A stretch of DNA of 64,000 bases from Dryas octopetala (GCA_963921425.1 OY992832.1:10224749-10288748); one strand, 5' to 3'. Shown: positions 1 through 12,300, counted from the stretch's first letter. Translations and numbers: made by a program. Notes: a model not told the origin generated them from the sequence alone.

Positions 1-179
1 AGCTATTAGATAGTATTGTATAATACTAATGCATACCTCATGTTGCTGGAATACTACTTGATGCATCAAGTATTATATTATTATATATGTGGTTTCAAAT
101 GTAACCTATATCTTTCAGTTGATTCGCTTATCGAAACATGGTTCTTGCTTAATATGAACTACTTGTTACCCTTACACAG

Positions 180-3043
180 AGTGGCCCTGATTTGACAACT
201 GAAGAGACATGGGGTGTGAACTATAGAGCCCTGCGTGACTTATTTCAAATATCAAAGGCCAGGGTGGACATTATAAGATATGAAGTTGCAGTACAAATGA
301 TAGAAATATACAATGAACAAGTGAGAGACCTTTTAGTCAGTGATGGTTCTAGCAGAAGATATCCTTACTATTCTTATAAGCTTTCTCCAATTTGAGTTTG
401 AATTTAGGTGTTATGGATTTAAAGCTGTATACTGTGTTGTCACTTTATTACCTTAACTACTTGTACATTAGATATACGAAACAAGTCTCAGTTGAATGGC
501 CTTAATGTACCTGATGCAAGTTTGGTTCCAGTTACCTGTACTCAAGATGTTCTTGATTTGATGAAAATTGGCCAAAAGAATCGTGCTGTTGGTGCTACAG
601 CTCTAAATGAGCGGAGTAGCCGGTCACATAGGTAGATGATTTCTATTCTTTTTTGAAGTTTCAGCAGTATTGTTATCTTAAATTAGTCTAACTAGTGATT
701 TGTGGGTTTGCAATTTATTTTGCAGTGTCTTAACAATTCATATATTGGGGAAAGAGTTGGCTTCTGAATCTATTCTAAGGGGTTGCCTCCATCTTGTGGA
801 TTTGGCTGGGAGTGAGAGGGTTGATAAATCTGAAGCTGTTGGTGAGAGACTAAAGGAAGCCCAACATATAAATAGATCACTTTCTGCACTTGGAGATGTT
901 ATCTCTGCTCTTGCACAAAAGAGTACACATGTTCCTTACAGAAATAGCAAACTTACTCAAGTCTTGCAAGATTCTTTAGGTAATGATAAAACATATGCTT
1001 TAATAAAAGATTTTCTAATTTTTATTTTCTTGTTATTTTTTCAAGTTACTGTAATTGGTTGATGGTAGTAATCACTCCCTTGTAAGGAAAAACAAATTGA
1101 TCGTCTAGTGGCTTTCAAAATTCCATGTATAGGCATATTATTAAGACTAAGACGTGATGCTATTTTTGTTATACAAAATAATCCACTATTGCAAATGCCA
1201 AGCATATATTATCTTGAGCTGGAATGTTGATTGTCTTAATAGGTATTTATATTGTTTACTAATATATAACTTTTGTCTATGCTTAGGTGGTCAAGCCAAA
1301 ACATTGATGTTTGTACATATAAATCCCGAACTTAATGCTCTTGGGGAGACAATTAGTACACTCAAGTTTGCAGAGAGGGTTGCCTCCGTAGAGCTTGGGG
1401 CAGCTCGTTCTAACAAAGAAACGAGTGAAATCCGGGAGCTTAAAGAAGAGGTTATTTGATCTTTCTTTTATGCAGTTCCACTTTGAACTTCTCTTTATTG
1501 TGGTGCTTAAAAATAAATTTATATCTGTATAGATTTCAAATCTTAAACTGGCATTGGAGAGGAAGGAAACTGAACTAGAACAATTCAAAGGTGGAGCACG
1601 AAACACCATAGATTCCCAAAAGTCAAGAGCTGTTTCACCTTTTCGTATACCGAGAAATGGTATTAGCAACAGTTCAAAGCCTGAAACCTGTCATCGACCC
1701 TTGGATGATACTAAGATTACTGAGGTAATTTGTACAGAACTATATGTCTTTTCATTCCATTCTGTATTTGATAGCATATTGAAGCACACAATTTTAGTTC
1801 AGTTAAAAAGCTACTAGATTGAGAAAAGTGAGAAATGGACAGGTACATTCCCTCATGCCAATGAAATAGTTAAAAATTGAAACTAAATTTTTCTTGAGAA
1901 GTAGTGTTACACAGTTTACACTTCCACTAGACTTGGGAGGTTAGCTAATGCAAACATATGTAAAGTTAGCATATCTATTGTGAGATAGCACATTATAAAA
2001 TTTCATCTGCTTTTGTGCCAAAATTTGATGGTATTCAGGCAAGAAGTTGTTCTTCGGGCAAGCAGAGGAGGTCGAGGTTTCCCTCTGCATTCAGTGAGAA
2101 AGAGATTATACCAAAAATGCCATTTCTAGCTGAAGAAAGATTACCATCCCCTCCTGTTAGGAGATCCATATCTACTGATAGAGGGGCCCTCATCAGAAGC
2201 AGAGTTAAGGCTGACACAAATGAAAACCATCCGATTGCAAGACTACCATTTCCAGCTAGAGTACCCATCAATAAATCTCTCGCGACCATGCCAGCGATCC
2301 CATCAAATGATAACTATTCGAGAGTATGCATCAGTTCACAAGAACCAACAAAGCATGATGACATTTCTGGTGCATTGTACAGCCTCCAGAAGGCCAGCTC
2401 CAAGAAAGTTTACCCAGAACATGAAGAAGAGCAGTTTAAGCAAGCTCTTAATGTAAGACAAGGTGGTATTAGAAAAAGCAAGAATGAGAGTAAGGCTAAG
2501 GCCAAGCAAAACCGAATACCAGCTAGGCTTCAAAAGTCTGATGCAGTGACACCATTTTTTTCTGACTTGGATGCTGGTGAAAAGATGGAGGAGGCTCGAA
2601 AGAGTGACTTCTCCGAGCCAGAAAATGAGCATATCCCCATTGGTTCACCCCTGCATAATTCTTTGATGGGGAAAAAGCTTCGGCAAAACTTGCCAAGGAA
2701 CTACATAAATGTTGAACCACGGTATGATGAACAACTTTCTCCTGAGTGGCCAAGTAATTGGTTACTTGGATCAGGCACTTCTTTGTTTACCTTTTATTTT
2801 AGGTATAAAAGGAATAATGGTCTTTCCTTTTGTTTGTTTGTATGCTCATTCTTAATAAGTATAGTATATTCTGTTACTTGCAGAGGACCAGTGCAAGCAG
2901 CAGAACCCTTAGTGGCTGGGAAAACTGAAAACAAGCTTCCAAATGGTGGAACTCGATATCAGAAAGAAAGCAGCAACATGTCCGTGACTGAATTCAGAAG
3001 GAGCCGGTCTACACCTCGCGGGAAATTTTTAATATTACCTTGA
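180..3043 (+). CDS. Kinesin-14 (KIN-14) motor protein, 5' part missing
   Basis: Microtubule motor of the plant KIN-14 class, cut by the window start, so the P-loop and any N-terminal CH domain are not seen. Coding exons are 180-358, 467-631, 726-979, 1287-1450, 1533-1724, 2039-2721 and 2884-3043; all phases join to 598 residues. Visible motor motifs are YNEQVRDLL, the switch I motif NERSSRSH (split by the 632-725 intron), the switch II motif LVDLAGSE and [12 protein letters not shown] short coiled-coil-like stretch ([20 protein letters not shown]) follows. The tail is basic, rich in Ser, Pro and Arg, and ends [16 protein letters not shown], as in KIN-14 homologues. The intron at 2722-2883 keeps frame; a donor at 2754 would bring an early stop. 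The first intron (359-466) is of the U12 AT-AC type. Cargo and direction cannot be read here. Confidence 0.93.
359..466 (+). other. U12-type AT-AC intron in the kinesin gene
   Basis: The intron starts ATATCCTTAC and ends TTGTAC. A branch-site match CCTTAAC lies at 451-457, about 10 bases before the end. Joining AG at 357-358 to ATTAGATATACGA at 467 gives ...[15 protein letters not shown], the expected kinesin sequence. No GT-AG pair gives an open frame here. Confidence 0.9.
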
Positions 3044-4119
3044 GGAGTTTCAATGCATTCAGTCTTCTTTAAATATATTTTTTGTATAGTGGCTATTTAT
3101 GTTGGAGTTCCAGGTTGCATTCTGGTGTATCTGGATTCATAGGATTATTACTGGAGGTGATGCCCTTAAACCTTTTCTCTTATATCAAACAATGATGATC
3201 TGTGTAATTCAATTTTAAATTACCTATGTATTTTCTATTTTCTAGGACCACTCTTTTTGTAAATCAAGAAAACAAAGGTATATATATAGTAGTTGAGTTT
3301 TTCCTTATACTGGAAGCTGATTTTAGTTATTATAAATATCCCTTTTCTTTTTTGGATGTGTATGTGATTGCATATCTATTAGTCATATAAATCTAATAAT
3401 TATAAACTTAACAGCTAATATTCTTTTTGGGCACCTTTGTCTTGTTGGATTTACTATGATGGTGGAGAAATACTATTCTGTTTTAGGTCAAAATAAAAAC
3501 CAATGTTGAAACTTTTGTTAGTTATTGTAGAGCTTGTCTTAGGAGCGTTTTGCTGTAGTTTTTTTTATTGGATAAATATTGTGCTGACATATTATAGCTT
3601 CTAAAATTAGTCTGAAGAAAATGAAGGCGATTCTTGTAGTGCCAATAATATAGCCATGCAACCAGCCTGGAAGTTAAGAGACACTATATATAGAAAAAAA
3701 ATAAGAACAGAAGGAATAAAATTTCTGGAAAGTTTCTGTTTCTCACACCTCAATGACAGCCTCAGCTATGCCATTATTCCCCAATGTAACTATTAACCTA
3801 TGCTCTCCTAAAAGCTCCATCCTGACATCGTAGTTTTCTGTCAACCTGTTCTCCGAGTCTCCCTTACGACCAATTTTGATCTCTCCAAAATTTGAGATCT
3901 TTGGCTTTACTCTACATATTTTGTTTGTTCAATCATCTTCAAGAATTTGGTCTGCTCCAATCCTTAGCAGTCCAGGAACACCATTTTGGTCCAAGGTTGG
4001 TATGCTAGTCTTTTTTAATCTCATGCCTATGGCCTAGTATCTCTATCTTCTGAAAAAGTGGGAGCTTATGGTGCTGTAATTTGGGTGAAGTAGATGATCC
4101 CACCTGTCTTTTCATTGTG
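3044..4119. other. Intergenic, kinesin 3' UTR and DUF868 5' flank
   Basis: AT-rich, with several poly(A)-like signals after the kinesin stop. No gene is supported. On the minus strand 3743-3928 is open for 62 codons without a start and reads like protein (for example NYDVRMELLGEHRLIV); it is treated as a finding, not a gene. Confidence 0.6.
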
Positions 4120-5073
4120 ATGACAATGTCAAATCATCTTCTTGAAGCCGTACCCTTTTCGACTGGAAAAACACCATCTGCCAATAAAGTGTGCCAGCAG
4201 GAACAGGAAACAGATAAGGCAGCAGCTCCTCAGAGCACTGTGACCTATGCGTATCAAGCCAAAGTAGCAGAAATGTGCTGCAATGTCACGGCGACATGGT
4301 GCAGAAACCACACTAACCATTCCCTTTGCATCACAGTGCAAAAGCCTTGTCAAGAAAATCACAACAGTTGCAAGATTGACTTAAAATCTTGGCAATTTTG
4401 GGGCAAGAAAGGTCTCAAATCCTTTGAGGTAGATGGAGGACGAGTAGATGTTTACTGGGATTTCCGACAGGCAAAATTGTCCTGCACCCCGGAGCCATGC
4501 TCAGATTACTATGTTGCCTTGGTGTCCAAGCAAGAGGTGGTTTTACTGCTAGGGGATTTAAAGTTAGATGCTTATAAGAGAACTAGATGCAGACCATCCT
4601 TGGAAGAGGCCAAGTTGATGTACAAGAGGGAACATGTGTATGGGAAAAGATTATTTTGGAGCAAAGTCATGGTGGAGGTAGGGAAAAAAGAGCATGACAT
4701 TGTCATTGAAACTTCACTGACCGGGCCTAATGAACCCGAAATGTGGATTAGTGTGGATGGGGCTGTGGTCGTTCGCGTTATGAACTTGAACTGGAGGTTT
4801 AGAGGGAATGAGAGTGTGGTGATGAATGACAAGCCAGTTCAAATTTTGTGGGATGTGCATGATTGGTTGTTCAGTAGCCAAGGCACAGGGCAGGGCTTGT
4901 TCATTTTCAAGCCAGGCAAGCTAGATTGGGTGTCTAATAACAGTGACCCTGATGTTAGAAATTGCAGTGATGGAAGCTATAGCAGCAGCAGCCACGACCA
5001 ATATGATTCAACAAAAGATAGCTCATCAACCACAGGGTTTTGCCATTTTTTTTATGCTTGGAAAACTGAGTGA
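4120..5073 (+). CDS. DUF868 family protein
   Basis: Single-exon gene of 317 residues, typical of this plant-only family. Family hallmarks are visible in order: TYAYQAKVAEMCCNVTATWC, then LKSWQFWGKKGLKSFEVDG, VDVYWDFRQAKL, PCSDYYVALVSKQEVVLLLGD, KRTRCRPSLEEA, HVYGKRLFWSKV, EPEMWISVDG and QILWDVHDWLF. The C-terminus after about residue 280 is Ser/Asp-rich and low complexity. Two ATGs are close together (4120 and 4126); I take 4120 because no ATG lies further upstream in the open frame, which otherwise begins with TTG at 4081. The molecular function of DUF868 proteins is not established. No signal peptide or membrane segment is evident. Confidence 0.9.
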   Translation: MTMSNHLLEAVPFSTGKTPSANKVCQQEQETDKAAAPQSTVTYAYQAKVAEMCCNVTATWCRNHTNHSLCITVQKPCQENHNSCKIDLKSWQFWGKKGLKSFEVDGGRVDVYWDFRQAKLSCTPEPCSDYYVALVSKQEVVLLLGDLKLDAYKRTRCRPSLEEAKLMYKREHVYGKRLFWSKVMVEVGKKEHDIVIETSLTGPNEPEMWISVDGAVVVRVMNLNWRFRGNESVVMNDKPVQILWDVHDWLFSSQGTGQGLFIFKPGKLDWVSNNSDPDVRNCSDGSYSSSSHDQYDSTKDSSSTTGFCHFFYAWKTE

Positions 5074-5931
5074 GACTTGTTGAGTGCTGTGAACTTGTTT
5101 TAATACCTATACGTTAGAATTATTCATATTCCAGTCCATTGTCCATGACTCCATGCCTATACATAATTTATGTTATCTTTGTTGTGCCTAATTAGGGCTC
5201 AGATATCATTATCTGAAAAAGAAAAAGTACCCTCAATTCCTGTCCCTATCCCCTAAAATTTGTTTGAATAAAACTTGCATCTCCCTGTCATAGGGGATGT
5301 GACATTCCTCCCAAGAGAGAGATATAGACAGAAATGTGAGGGAGAGGGGAAAAGAGACAAAGACAGAGATGAGAGGGAGGGATACTGCCTCTCCTATCCC
5401 CATGTTAGGCAAGTCCTTCTTAATTTGTTTCCCTAAATTTTTCATTTTTTCCCCCAATTATAGAAAAGAAAAAGAAAAAACACAAACGCATATAGAACAC
5501 CCCCCCCCCAAACCTGTGCCCTACCCACCCCACCACCCTTCCCTCCTCCCTCCCTCCCTCCCTCCCTCCCTCCCTCCCTTCCCCCATCCACCCGGCAGGA
5601 CAGTGAGGGGTGGTGGGGCCGGCCAATAAGGGTCGTGGGTTTTTTTTTTTTGAAAAAAAAAATTGAGGGTAAAATGGGATTTGGCAAAAAAAAAAAAAAA
5701 AAATTGAATGGGGGGGTATGGAAAGCAATTGGGGTACATTTAGAATCCTCTCAATTTGGGCACCAGTCATTTGGGCTTGAGAAGTCTAAAGCGGATTATG
5801 CCCACAAAGCATACCCGTGTCCACTTTGCTGTATCCATGTTCGTTCAACTACACTGTGTTTCGCGCCGATTCAGCCAAACCCTAAACCATTCAAATTAGG
5901 GTTTATTCTTTGTCTCTGAAAACTCACAAAT
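5074..5931. other. Intergenic with low-complexity block
   Basis: DUF868 3' flank followed by purine- and pyrimidine-rich low-complexity DNA, then the likely RecX promoter and 5' UTR (from about 5740). No gene seen. Confidence 0.7.
5499..5715. repeat. Low-complexity cluster: poly-C, (TCCC)n, poly-T, poly-A, poly-G
   Basis: A C run near 5500-5509, a (TCCC)n microsatellite at about 5538-5580, a T run near 5640-5651, A runs at about 5653-5662 and 5686-5703, and a G run near 5710-5716 lie within 220 bases. Confidence 0.9.
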
Positions 5932-8188
5932 ATGGCAATTTGCCCGGGAATTCTCGGCTACAAAGCCCAATTCCAGCTTCACTGTCGCGTTCTCCTCATG
6001 CCCTGGTGAGAAATTCTCGTACTTTCGAAAACTCTAATTAGTAAACATGTTGTTCGACTTGGGCTCTTTATTCTCAGTCTCAATCACTGAAGTTTCCACA
6101 TTTTTTTCTTTTGGTATATTTTTCTCACGAACAAAACAGAAAATTCAGCGTAGAAACAGAGCTAATTATTGGAAGTTGTCGTATTTAATACTAAATATGT
6201 CATTTGTAGGGTTAAGAAGAAAAGTGCCATCACATGCTTGAAAAGCAGAAATTGCAGTTCATCGGGTCCCGTTAGGTACATTCCTAAGAAATCTTCTAAA
6301 GTTAATAAATCGGAAAATTCTCCGCAGACAAAGGGTTCCGAAGAGAAAGAGTTTTGTGAAATTTCGGATGAGTCTGTAGTGAAGAGTGAGGTTAAACCAT
6401 GTAGAAGAGGTGTACAGAAAAGTAGGCATTTCGATGAGAAGCCTCAGAATCAAAATCACATTCGCTATAATAACTCATTGTTTAATGATCTTGAGCAAGG
6501 TATTGTATTATTTTTTTTTAACTCAAGTGAAAAAGCAAAATGATTGCATAACATACATATATGGTTGTAGATTATATGATTACATGTACACATGCTCTTT
6601 CACCTAGCAATTGTAGCTTATTGTTATTGTTTGGTTGTCGAGTTTAGTTTGGGATCTGTTTATGCACAAAATATAAGTGGTTTGCTTCAAAACATTATAG
6701 CAACTCCAGAGTTGGAAGATCAGAAGGATCATCTTTCGGGGGCTGTAGGCTATGAACTCATGGAAGAGCCTGAGGAGGTTTTCGAAGAGTTAAGTATTCA
6801 TCAAGTGAAGAAATGTCACGAACATGATGTATTGCAAGGTAGTAAAACTAAGCATGATGCTGAGAAAGCGGCTATAGAATTACTTGCAACCAGGTTAGAA
6901 CGTTCTGCAACTTCATAGCTGTGCTTTGGTATACGTTTGATGTATTGTTGATTCAATATGTGGTGTGGTGCTGCTAGAAGGTTTAAGGATACCTTTTGGA
7001 ATTCATAGCAGTTTGAAGGTTTTGAGTACATTGTTCCCTGGACTTAGGGTGCTTTAGCAGTTTGAAAATAAAGATGTCTGCCTGTGAATGAAGAAGAAAA
7101 AATTGTTTAAGAACTTTTTTTCCTTTGTAGGGCTTTCACAGCAGTTGAACTGAGAAAGAAATTATGTGGAAAGGAATTTCCTCTAGATACCATTGAGGCA
7201 GTGATAAATGACTTCATGAGCAGGTATATTTCTAGTTATAAGAATGTCTTGTGTTAAGAAGGGCTCTCATCAGCCATTTCTTTGGAAGCAGCCACTTTCT
7301 TGGGTAACTATGTCACAATGTCTTAGTAACTGGTGCTACATGCAATGCAAGTTTTATGATTAATTCAGTTACCACTCAAAAGAAGCACAAGAAAAATGGA
7401 TTATAGAAATCTGGGTGAATTTCCACTCATTCATATATAGTATGAATATCATTTGAATCTTACGTGATTTTGACTGTTTTGGTTTATTATAGAGGGCTAA
7501 TCAATGATAGCTTGTATGCGGAAGCATTTTCTCGTTCTAGATGGTCTTCCTCAAGTTGGGGACCAAGGCGGATAAAGAAAGTAAGCCATCCCATATCAGT
7601 ATGAAAATAAATTTGGTGATTGAGATGACTTATTAGAATTGATATGTTGAAGGACTGAAATTGTCATTAATCCTCATGCCACAGTGCAGCCTCATTTGAG
7701 CTCACTTGAGGTGAAATATAAGAAGAGTAATCGTATTGATATTACATTAGGTAGCCAGATCTCTTTGGAGTTTATCTTTTTAAAATCTAATCTAGACCAA
7801 TAAGAAAGGATCACACAAGTCAAGAGAAATTGCTAAGTAACCACTATCCATATTAGCAACGGTGAAATTTTTGCCTTTATATAATGAAGCATTATTGTTG
7901 GATCAGGCACTTTACAACAAGGGAGTGAGTGAACTTGATGCTGAGAAGGCAATTAAACTGGTTTTCGAGGATGGAGAATCAGATGAGGATTAGGAGACGA
8001 TTCATGGCTTGTCAAAGCTCTCAATGGATCATTTATTTGTTCAGGTCTCAAAGCAATGGCTCCGAGGTCAAGAAGTGCCTAAAGAGACAAGGAAATCAAG
8101 GATTGTTCGTTGGCTTCAGTATCGTGGTTTCAGCTGGGGTGTTATCAGTTTCATATTAAAGAAGTTAGAATCTCAGTACCCACCCTAG
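5932..8188 (+). CDS. RecX family protein, organelle-type, with in-frame TAG
   Basis: Plant nuclear member of the RecX family; bacterial RecX regulates RecA filaments, and the plant proteins are presumed to act in plastids or mitochondria. Exons 5932-6005, 6210-6499, 6701-6893, 7131-7223, 7493-7580 and 7907-8188 join in phase. The N-terminus (MAICPGILGYKAQFQLHCRV) is Ser/Lys/Arg-rich afterwards and looks like a transit peptide. The RecX helical repeats begin at about AEKAAIELLATRAFTAVELR and continue GLINDSLYAEAFSRSRW, GPRRIKKALYNKGVSE and ETRKSRIVRWLQYRGFSW. In the last exon TAG at 7991-7993 interrupts the frame, which stays open before and after it to a normal stop at 8186-8188. As written the protein is 274 residues; without the TAG it would be 339. 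It may be a null allele, a recent pseudogene, a sequencing error, or be bypassed by splicing (see findings). Confidence 0.85.
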
Positions 8189-9369
8189 AGCACAATGAGG
8201 TTCTCTCGTTTTCATGCCTGTGTAAGAACAAAATGGTATTGTCCATAACCATCAACTGAAATGTAAATTGTGTAGTGTGGATAGGGTTGGGTCTATATTG
8301 TCACTTGTTGCTGTGGCCAGAAAATTGCTCACTTTAATCCTCATCAGTGCTCAACATAATGTTGCGTTAGCCTACCCTGGCACCACCTAGTATAGGTGGG
8401 ATGAAGCCTAGTTTAGTGACAACATAGATATAAGACAAGAAAGAAGTGGGCACTACTTAGCTGTTATTGGTGGGGATCAACATTGTGTAGTCTGAAAATG
8501 GAAACTCTCCTGTATTCATGTATTGTGAATAATTACCTCAATAAAATTTAGTTGTTTTGTTGCTGTATTTGAAATGAACCCTTCTTTATGTACCAAAAGA
8601 AAAGAAGGATATTGGATTGTTATAAGATCCGTTAGATTTGTTTCAATGATTCAAAACTTTTGGCTGTTTTTTTTTGGACTTCTTAAGAAAGCTAAACGTA
8701 GAAAAGTGGGATAATTGCAAATTTTCCTCACCCATCTTCGTAGATCTCTGCAATATGCTCATAATGTGGAGGCAAATCCATGTGCAGCTGTGATGTTATA
8801 GAACAGTTACTTTGTTTGTGTATTATATGTACAGGTATAATGGTCCCTGCTCGTCTACATGTGCTTCTGATTATGACATACGAAGTCTTCTAATCCAAGA
8901 TTAGTATTCTTTGCTGTAAAGTCTTGCTCAGATAGCACATGCACATGTGATGTGGAGGGTGGGACCATGTGAGCACTGCTGGAAACACTGGCTCACCCAC
9001 ACACACACACACATTGAGGGAGAAAGAGGGAAATGTCAAGGAATCTCATTCCCTGGCAATAAATTCTAATTGCGTAAATCCAAAAATACCAATCATTGCT
9101 TCAACGTCTACATACCCTGCAATTACTCTCACTCCCAAACATCCTCATCTTAATTGGGGGAGCCATTAGGTGGTTCCAACTTTCAAAGCCCCCCAAAGAC
9201 CAATCTTTGCTATGCCAATAGATTAATTATTACAATCTTGCATATAATGAAAATCTGAATTTACACTAAAATTCATCTTCTAATAGTCTGCCTTGCTCTA
9301 AGGGACTTTCCCAAGATATATGCACAGTGGATGAAGCACATAGCTTCTCATTGAAACCTTTTCTTTTCC
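8189..9369. other. Convergent intergenic region, RecX and LRR kinase 3' flanks
   Basis: Contains a polyadenylation-type AATAAA at about 8540 and a short (AC)n run near 8998-9012. No gene seen. Confidence 0.65.
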
Positions 9370-12300
9370 TCATTGGATTGAATCTTCAGAAAAAGCAAAG
9401 GAGCAGTTAGAAGAACCTTGTGAAACTGCTACTTGCCTAGCAGTAGGCGATGACCGAATTGTTTGCAACCCTCCTCCCTTTAGCAATTCTGGTTCTCCCC
9501 TTGCAGTCTCGACATGCCGAATTTCTGTAAGCATTGCAACAACATCTTTCATCGTTGGACGATCATCAGCACGAGTGCTGACACAAAGGAATGACACAGC
9601 TAGTGTTTGCAGCATTTCATGCATTGTAGGGTCAGCTCTTCCCCTGAGCTTTGGCTCAAGAATGTCAACTGGGTCTCGCTTGATTGCCAAGTGCTCACGA
9701 ACCCATTGAACCAAATGGGCACCCCCAGGCAAAGTTGGGTCTAATGGATGCCTTCCTGTTAATACTTCTAAAATAACCACTCCAAAACTGTACACATCGC
9801 TCTTCTCAGTGATACCCTGCATTGATGCATGCTCTGTAGTTGCCCAAAAGAAACATGAAAAAAAAAAGTTAGTGATTTAGATGCAAAAGTTTGGTAAGCA
9901 AATAAGGAACTAACTAAATATATTGAAAAAAGATTTACCTGGAGCCATGTATCCATAGGAACCGGCTAATTGAGGCCTTTGACTTGTTTTAGAAAAGTCA
10001 TCATCACCACTGCTGTTCACAATCCTAGCTAACCCAAAGTCAGCAAGATATGGCTCATAACCAGGACCCAACAACACGTTCATGGCTTTCACATCACCAT
10101 GTAAAATTGCAGGCACACAATCATGGTGCAAGTATGAGAGCGCATGTGCCACGCCTAAGACAACATCATATCTTGCCTCCCAATCTGCTCCTCTCTTCCC
10201 AGCACCATGTAGTAGTGAGCTCAAGCTTCCATTAGGGAGATAATCATAGAAGAGCAGTTTCAGGTTGCGGTTGGAACCCCAACCCAAGAGCCTGATGATG
10301 TTCTTGTGCCTGATTGAACCCAGTGTCTGAATTTCAGAACTGAATGCTCCTGACTCTTCTGATGACCACATCTTCTTCACTGCTAAAGTTTCCCCATTTG
10401 GAATTGTCACCCTGTATACAACTCCAGAGCTTCCAGTGCCAATCACATTGGCTGATGTTAAATTCTTGACAATGTCATCAATAGAGAATTCGAGCTTCTG
10501 ATACAAGGTCATGTTCCAGCTCTCATCTTCCCTGAGAATGTTGTTGGCTATACGGGCACGAACTAATGTGTAGACTGCAAGGAGGAGAAGTACTGCACTA
10601 GCACTGATGAGAATGGACATGACTAGCTTCATAACTGATCTGCTGTGGCTGGCTCTCATGGTATCAGCTGGCGTTACAACCCCGTTGGAGATGTAGAGAC
10701 CTTTATTTGCAGCAAGGTCACTAAGAGGGAGTTTCCGAAAGAATGGGGTGTTAGGCAATTCACCAGAGAATTCATTGAAAGAGACATTGAGGGAAACAAG
10801 GTTTTGAAGGTTTGAGAGAGTGTTTAAGTTTCCAAAGAGCTTGTTGTGGGAGAGGTCAAGGACTCCTAGCTTGCTAAGATCAGAGAATTGGGATGGGATT
10901 TCACCAGAAAATTGGTTACAGCTGAGGTTGAGGGATATTTCAAGTGATGGAATTTGACCCAGTTGCTTTGGAATTTCACCTGAGAAGCCATTGTTGCCAA
11001 GGTCTAGCAGTTGAAGCTTACTGCAAGAGAGGATCTCAGCTGGTAGGCTGCCAGAAAGTTGATTCTTCCCCAGATTGAGTTTTGTTAATTCAGTTAGTGA
11101 CCCAATGGTATGAGGAAGTTGACCTGTAAGCCTATTGTCTGAGATGTCAACAAACTGCAGGCTTTTAGGCAGAGTATCAGGGACAGAACCAGTAAGCCCA
11201 TTTGAATGGAGATCAAGAAACTCAAGGTTCTGACACCCAGATATTGATGTAGGGACTGCTCCAACAAGACGGTTGTTGCTCATATCAACAAAATTCAAGC
11301 TCTTCAATTTGCCAATCGCCGATGGAATAATACCCGCCAGCCTGTTTTGATTTAACCTCAGCCTGTACAGGCTCATGCAGTTCCCGATATCTGTTGGTAT
11401 AAAACCGGACAAATCATTGGAAAGTAGCAGAAGCTTGGTGAGATTTCTCAATCTAAAAATCTTTTTTGGTATTGGACCAAATAGGCTGTTGTAAGAAAGA
11501 TCAAGAGCCTGAAGATTCTGGCAGTCTGAGAGACTCTCAGGAATATTGCCTGTAAGTCTATTTTTCCAAGCAAAAAATAGAGTTAAGCTCTTGAGGTTTC
11601 CAATAAGAACAGGAATCTCCCCTGAAATGTCGTTGTTGTCAACTTCCAAATGAGACAGATTCCTGCAATTTGAGATTTCAGAAGGTATAGTACCTGATAA
11701 CTGATTGACACTCAGCTGAAGCTCTTGAACCTTGGAAAGCTCACCAAAACTTTTTGGTATCTGGCCTGTCAGAAGATTTTCTGATAAGTCCATGACTGTG
11801 AGCTCCCTGCAGCTTCCAAGCTCATCTGGAATTGAGCCCACTAAGCTGTTCTGCCACAGCAATAGACTCTGAAGCTGGCTGAGCTCCCCAATTCTCCTTG
11901 GGATTGGACCAGTAATGGAATTCTGGTACAAGTACAGGTTCTGCAACTGGCTGCAGTTTCCAATCTCTTCTGGGATTGGACCGGACAACAGAGACGTATA
12001 TATGGCTATGGTTTTGATTCTTTTCAGCATTCCAATTGATGAGGGAAGACTTCCAGTAATGCTGGTTTCAGCAAGGCCTAACATGACCAAGTTGGTGCAG
12101 TTTCCAATCTCCCATGGCAAATCACCATTAAGATTTTTGTTCCCTCCTGCTCTGAAAACTTCAAGCTTGCTTAATGCTCCAATACTCTTTGGAATTTCAC
12201 CACTGAGTTGATTGTCATAGAGTGTCAGATACACAAGACTTGAAAGATTTCCAATGCCTGAAGGGATTTTGCCTTCGAAAAAATTTGTATTCAGAGATAA

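Noticed and set aside
470..471. AG acceptor at the end of the first kinesin intron
   Set aside because: No GT donor pairs with it in frame; the AT-AC model restores LDIRN exactly.
2754..2883. Read-through or alternative donor at 2754 in the kinesin gene
   Set aside because: Donor 2754 leads to a stop nine codons after the junction; donor 2722 keeps frame and gives the family C-terminus.
5420..5770. Overlapping minus-strand frames of about 70-116 codons
   Set aside because: They only translate the homopolymer and (TCCC)n tracts.
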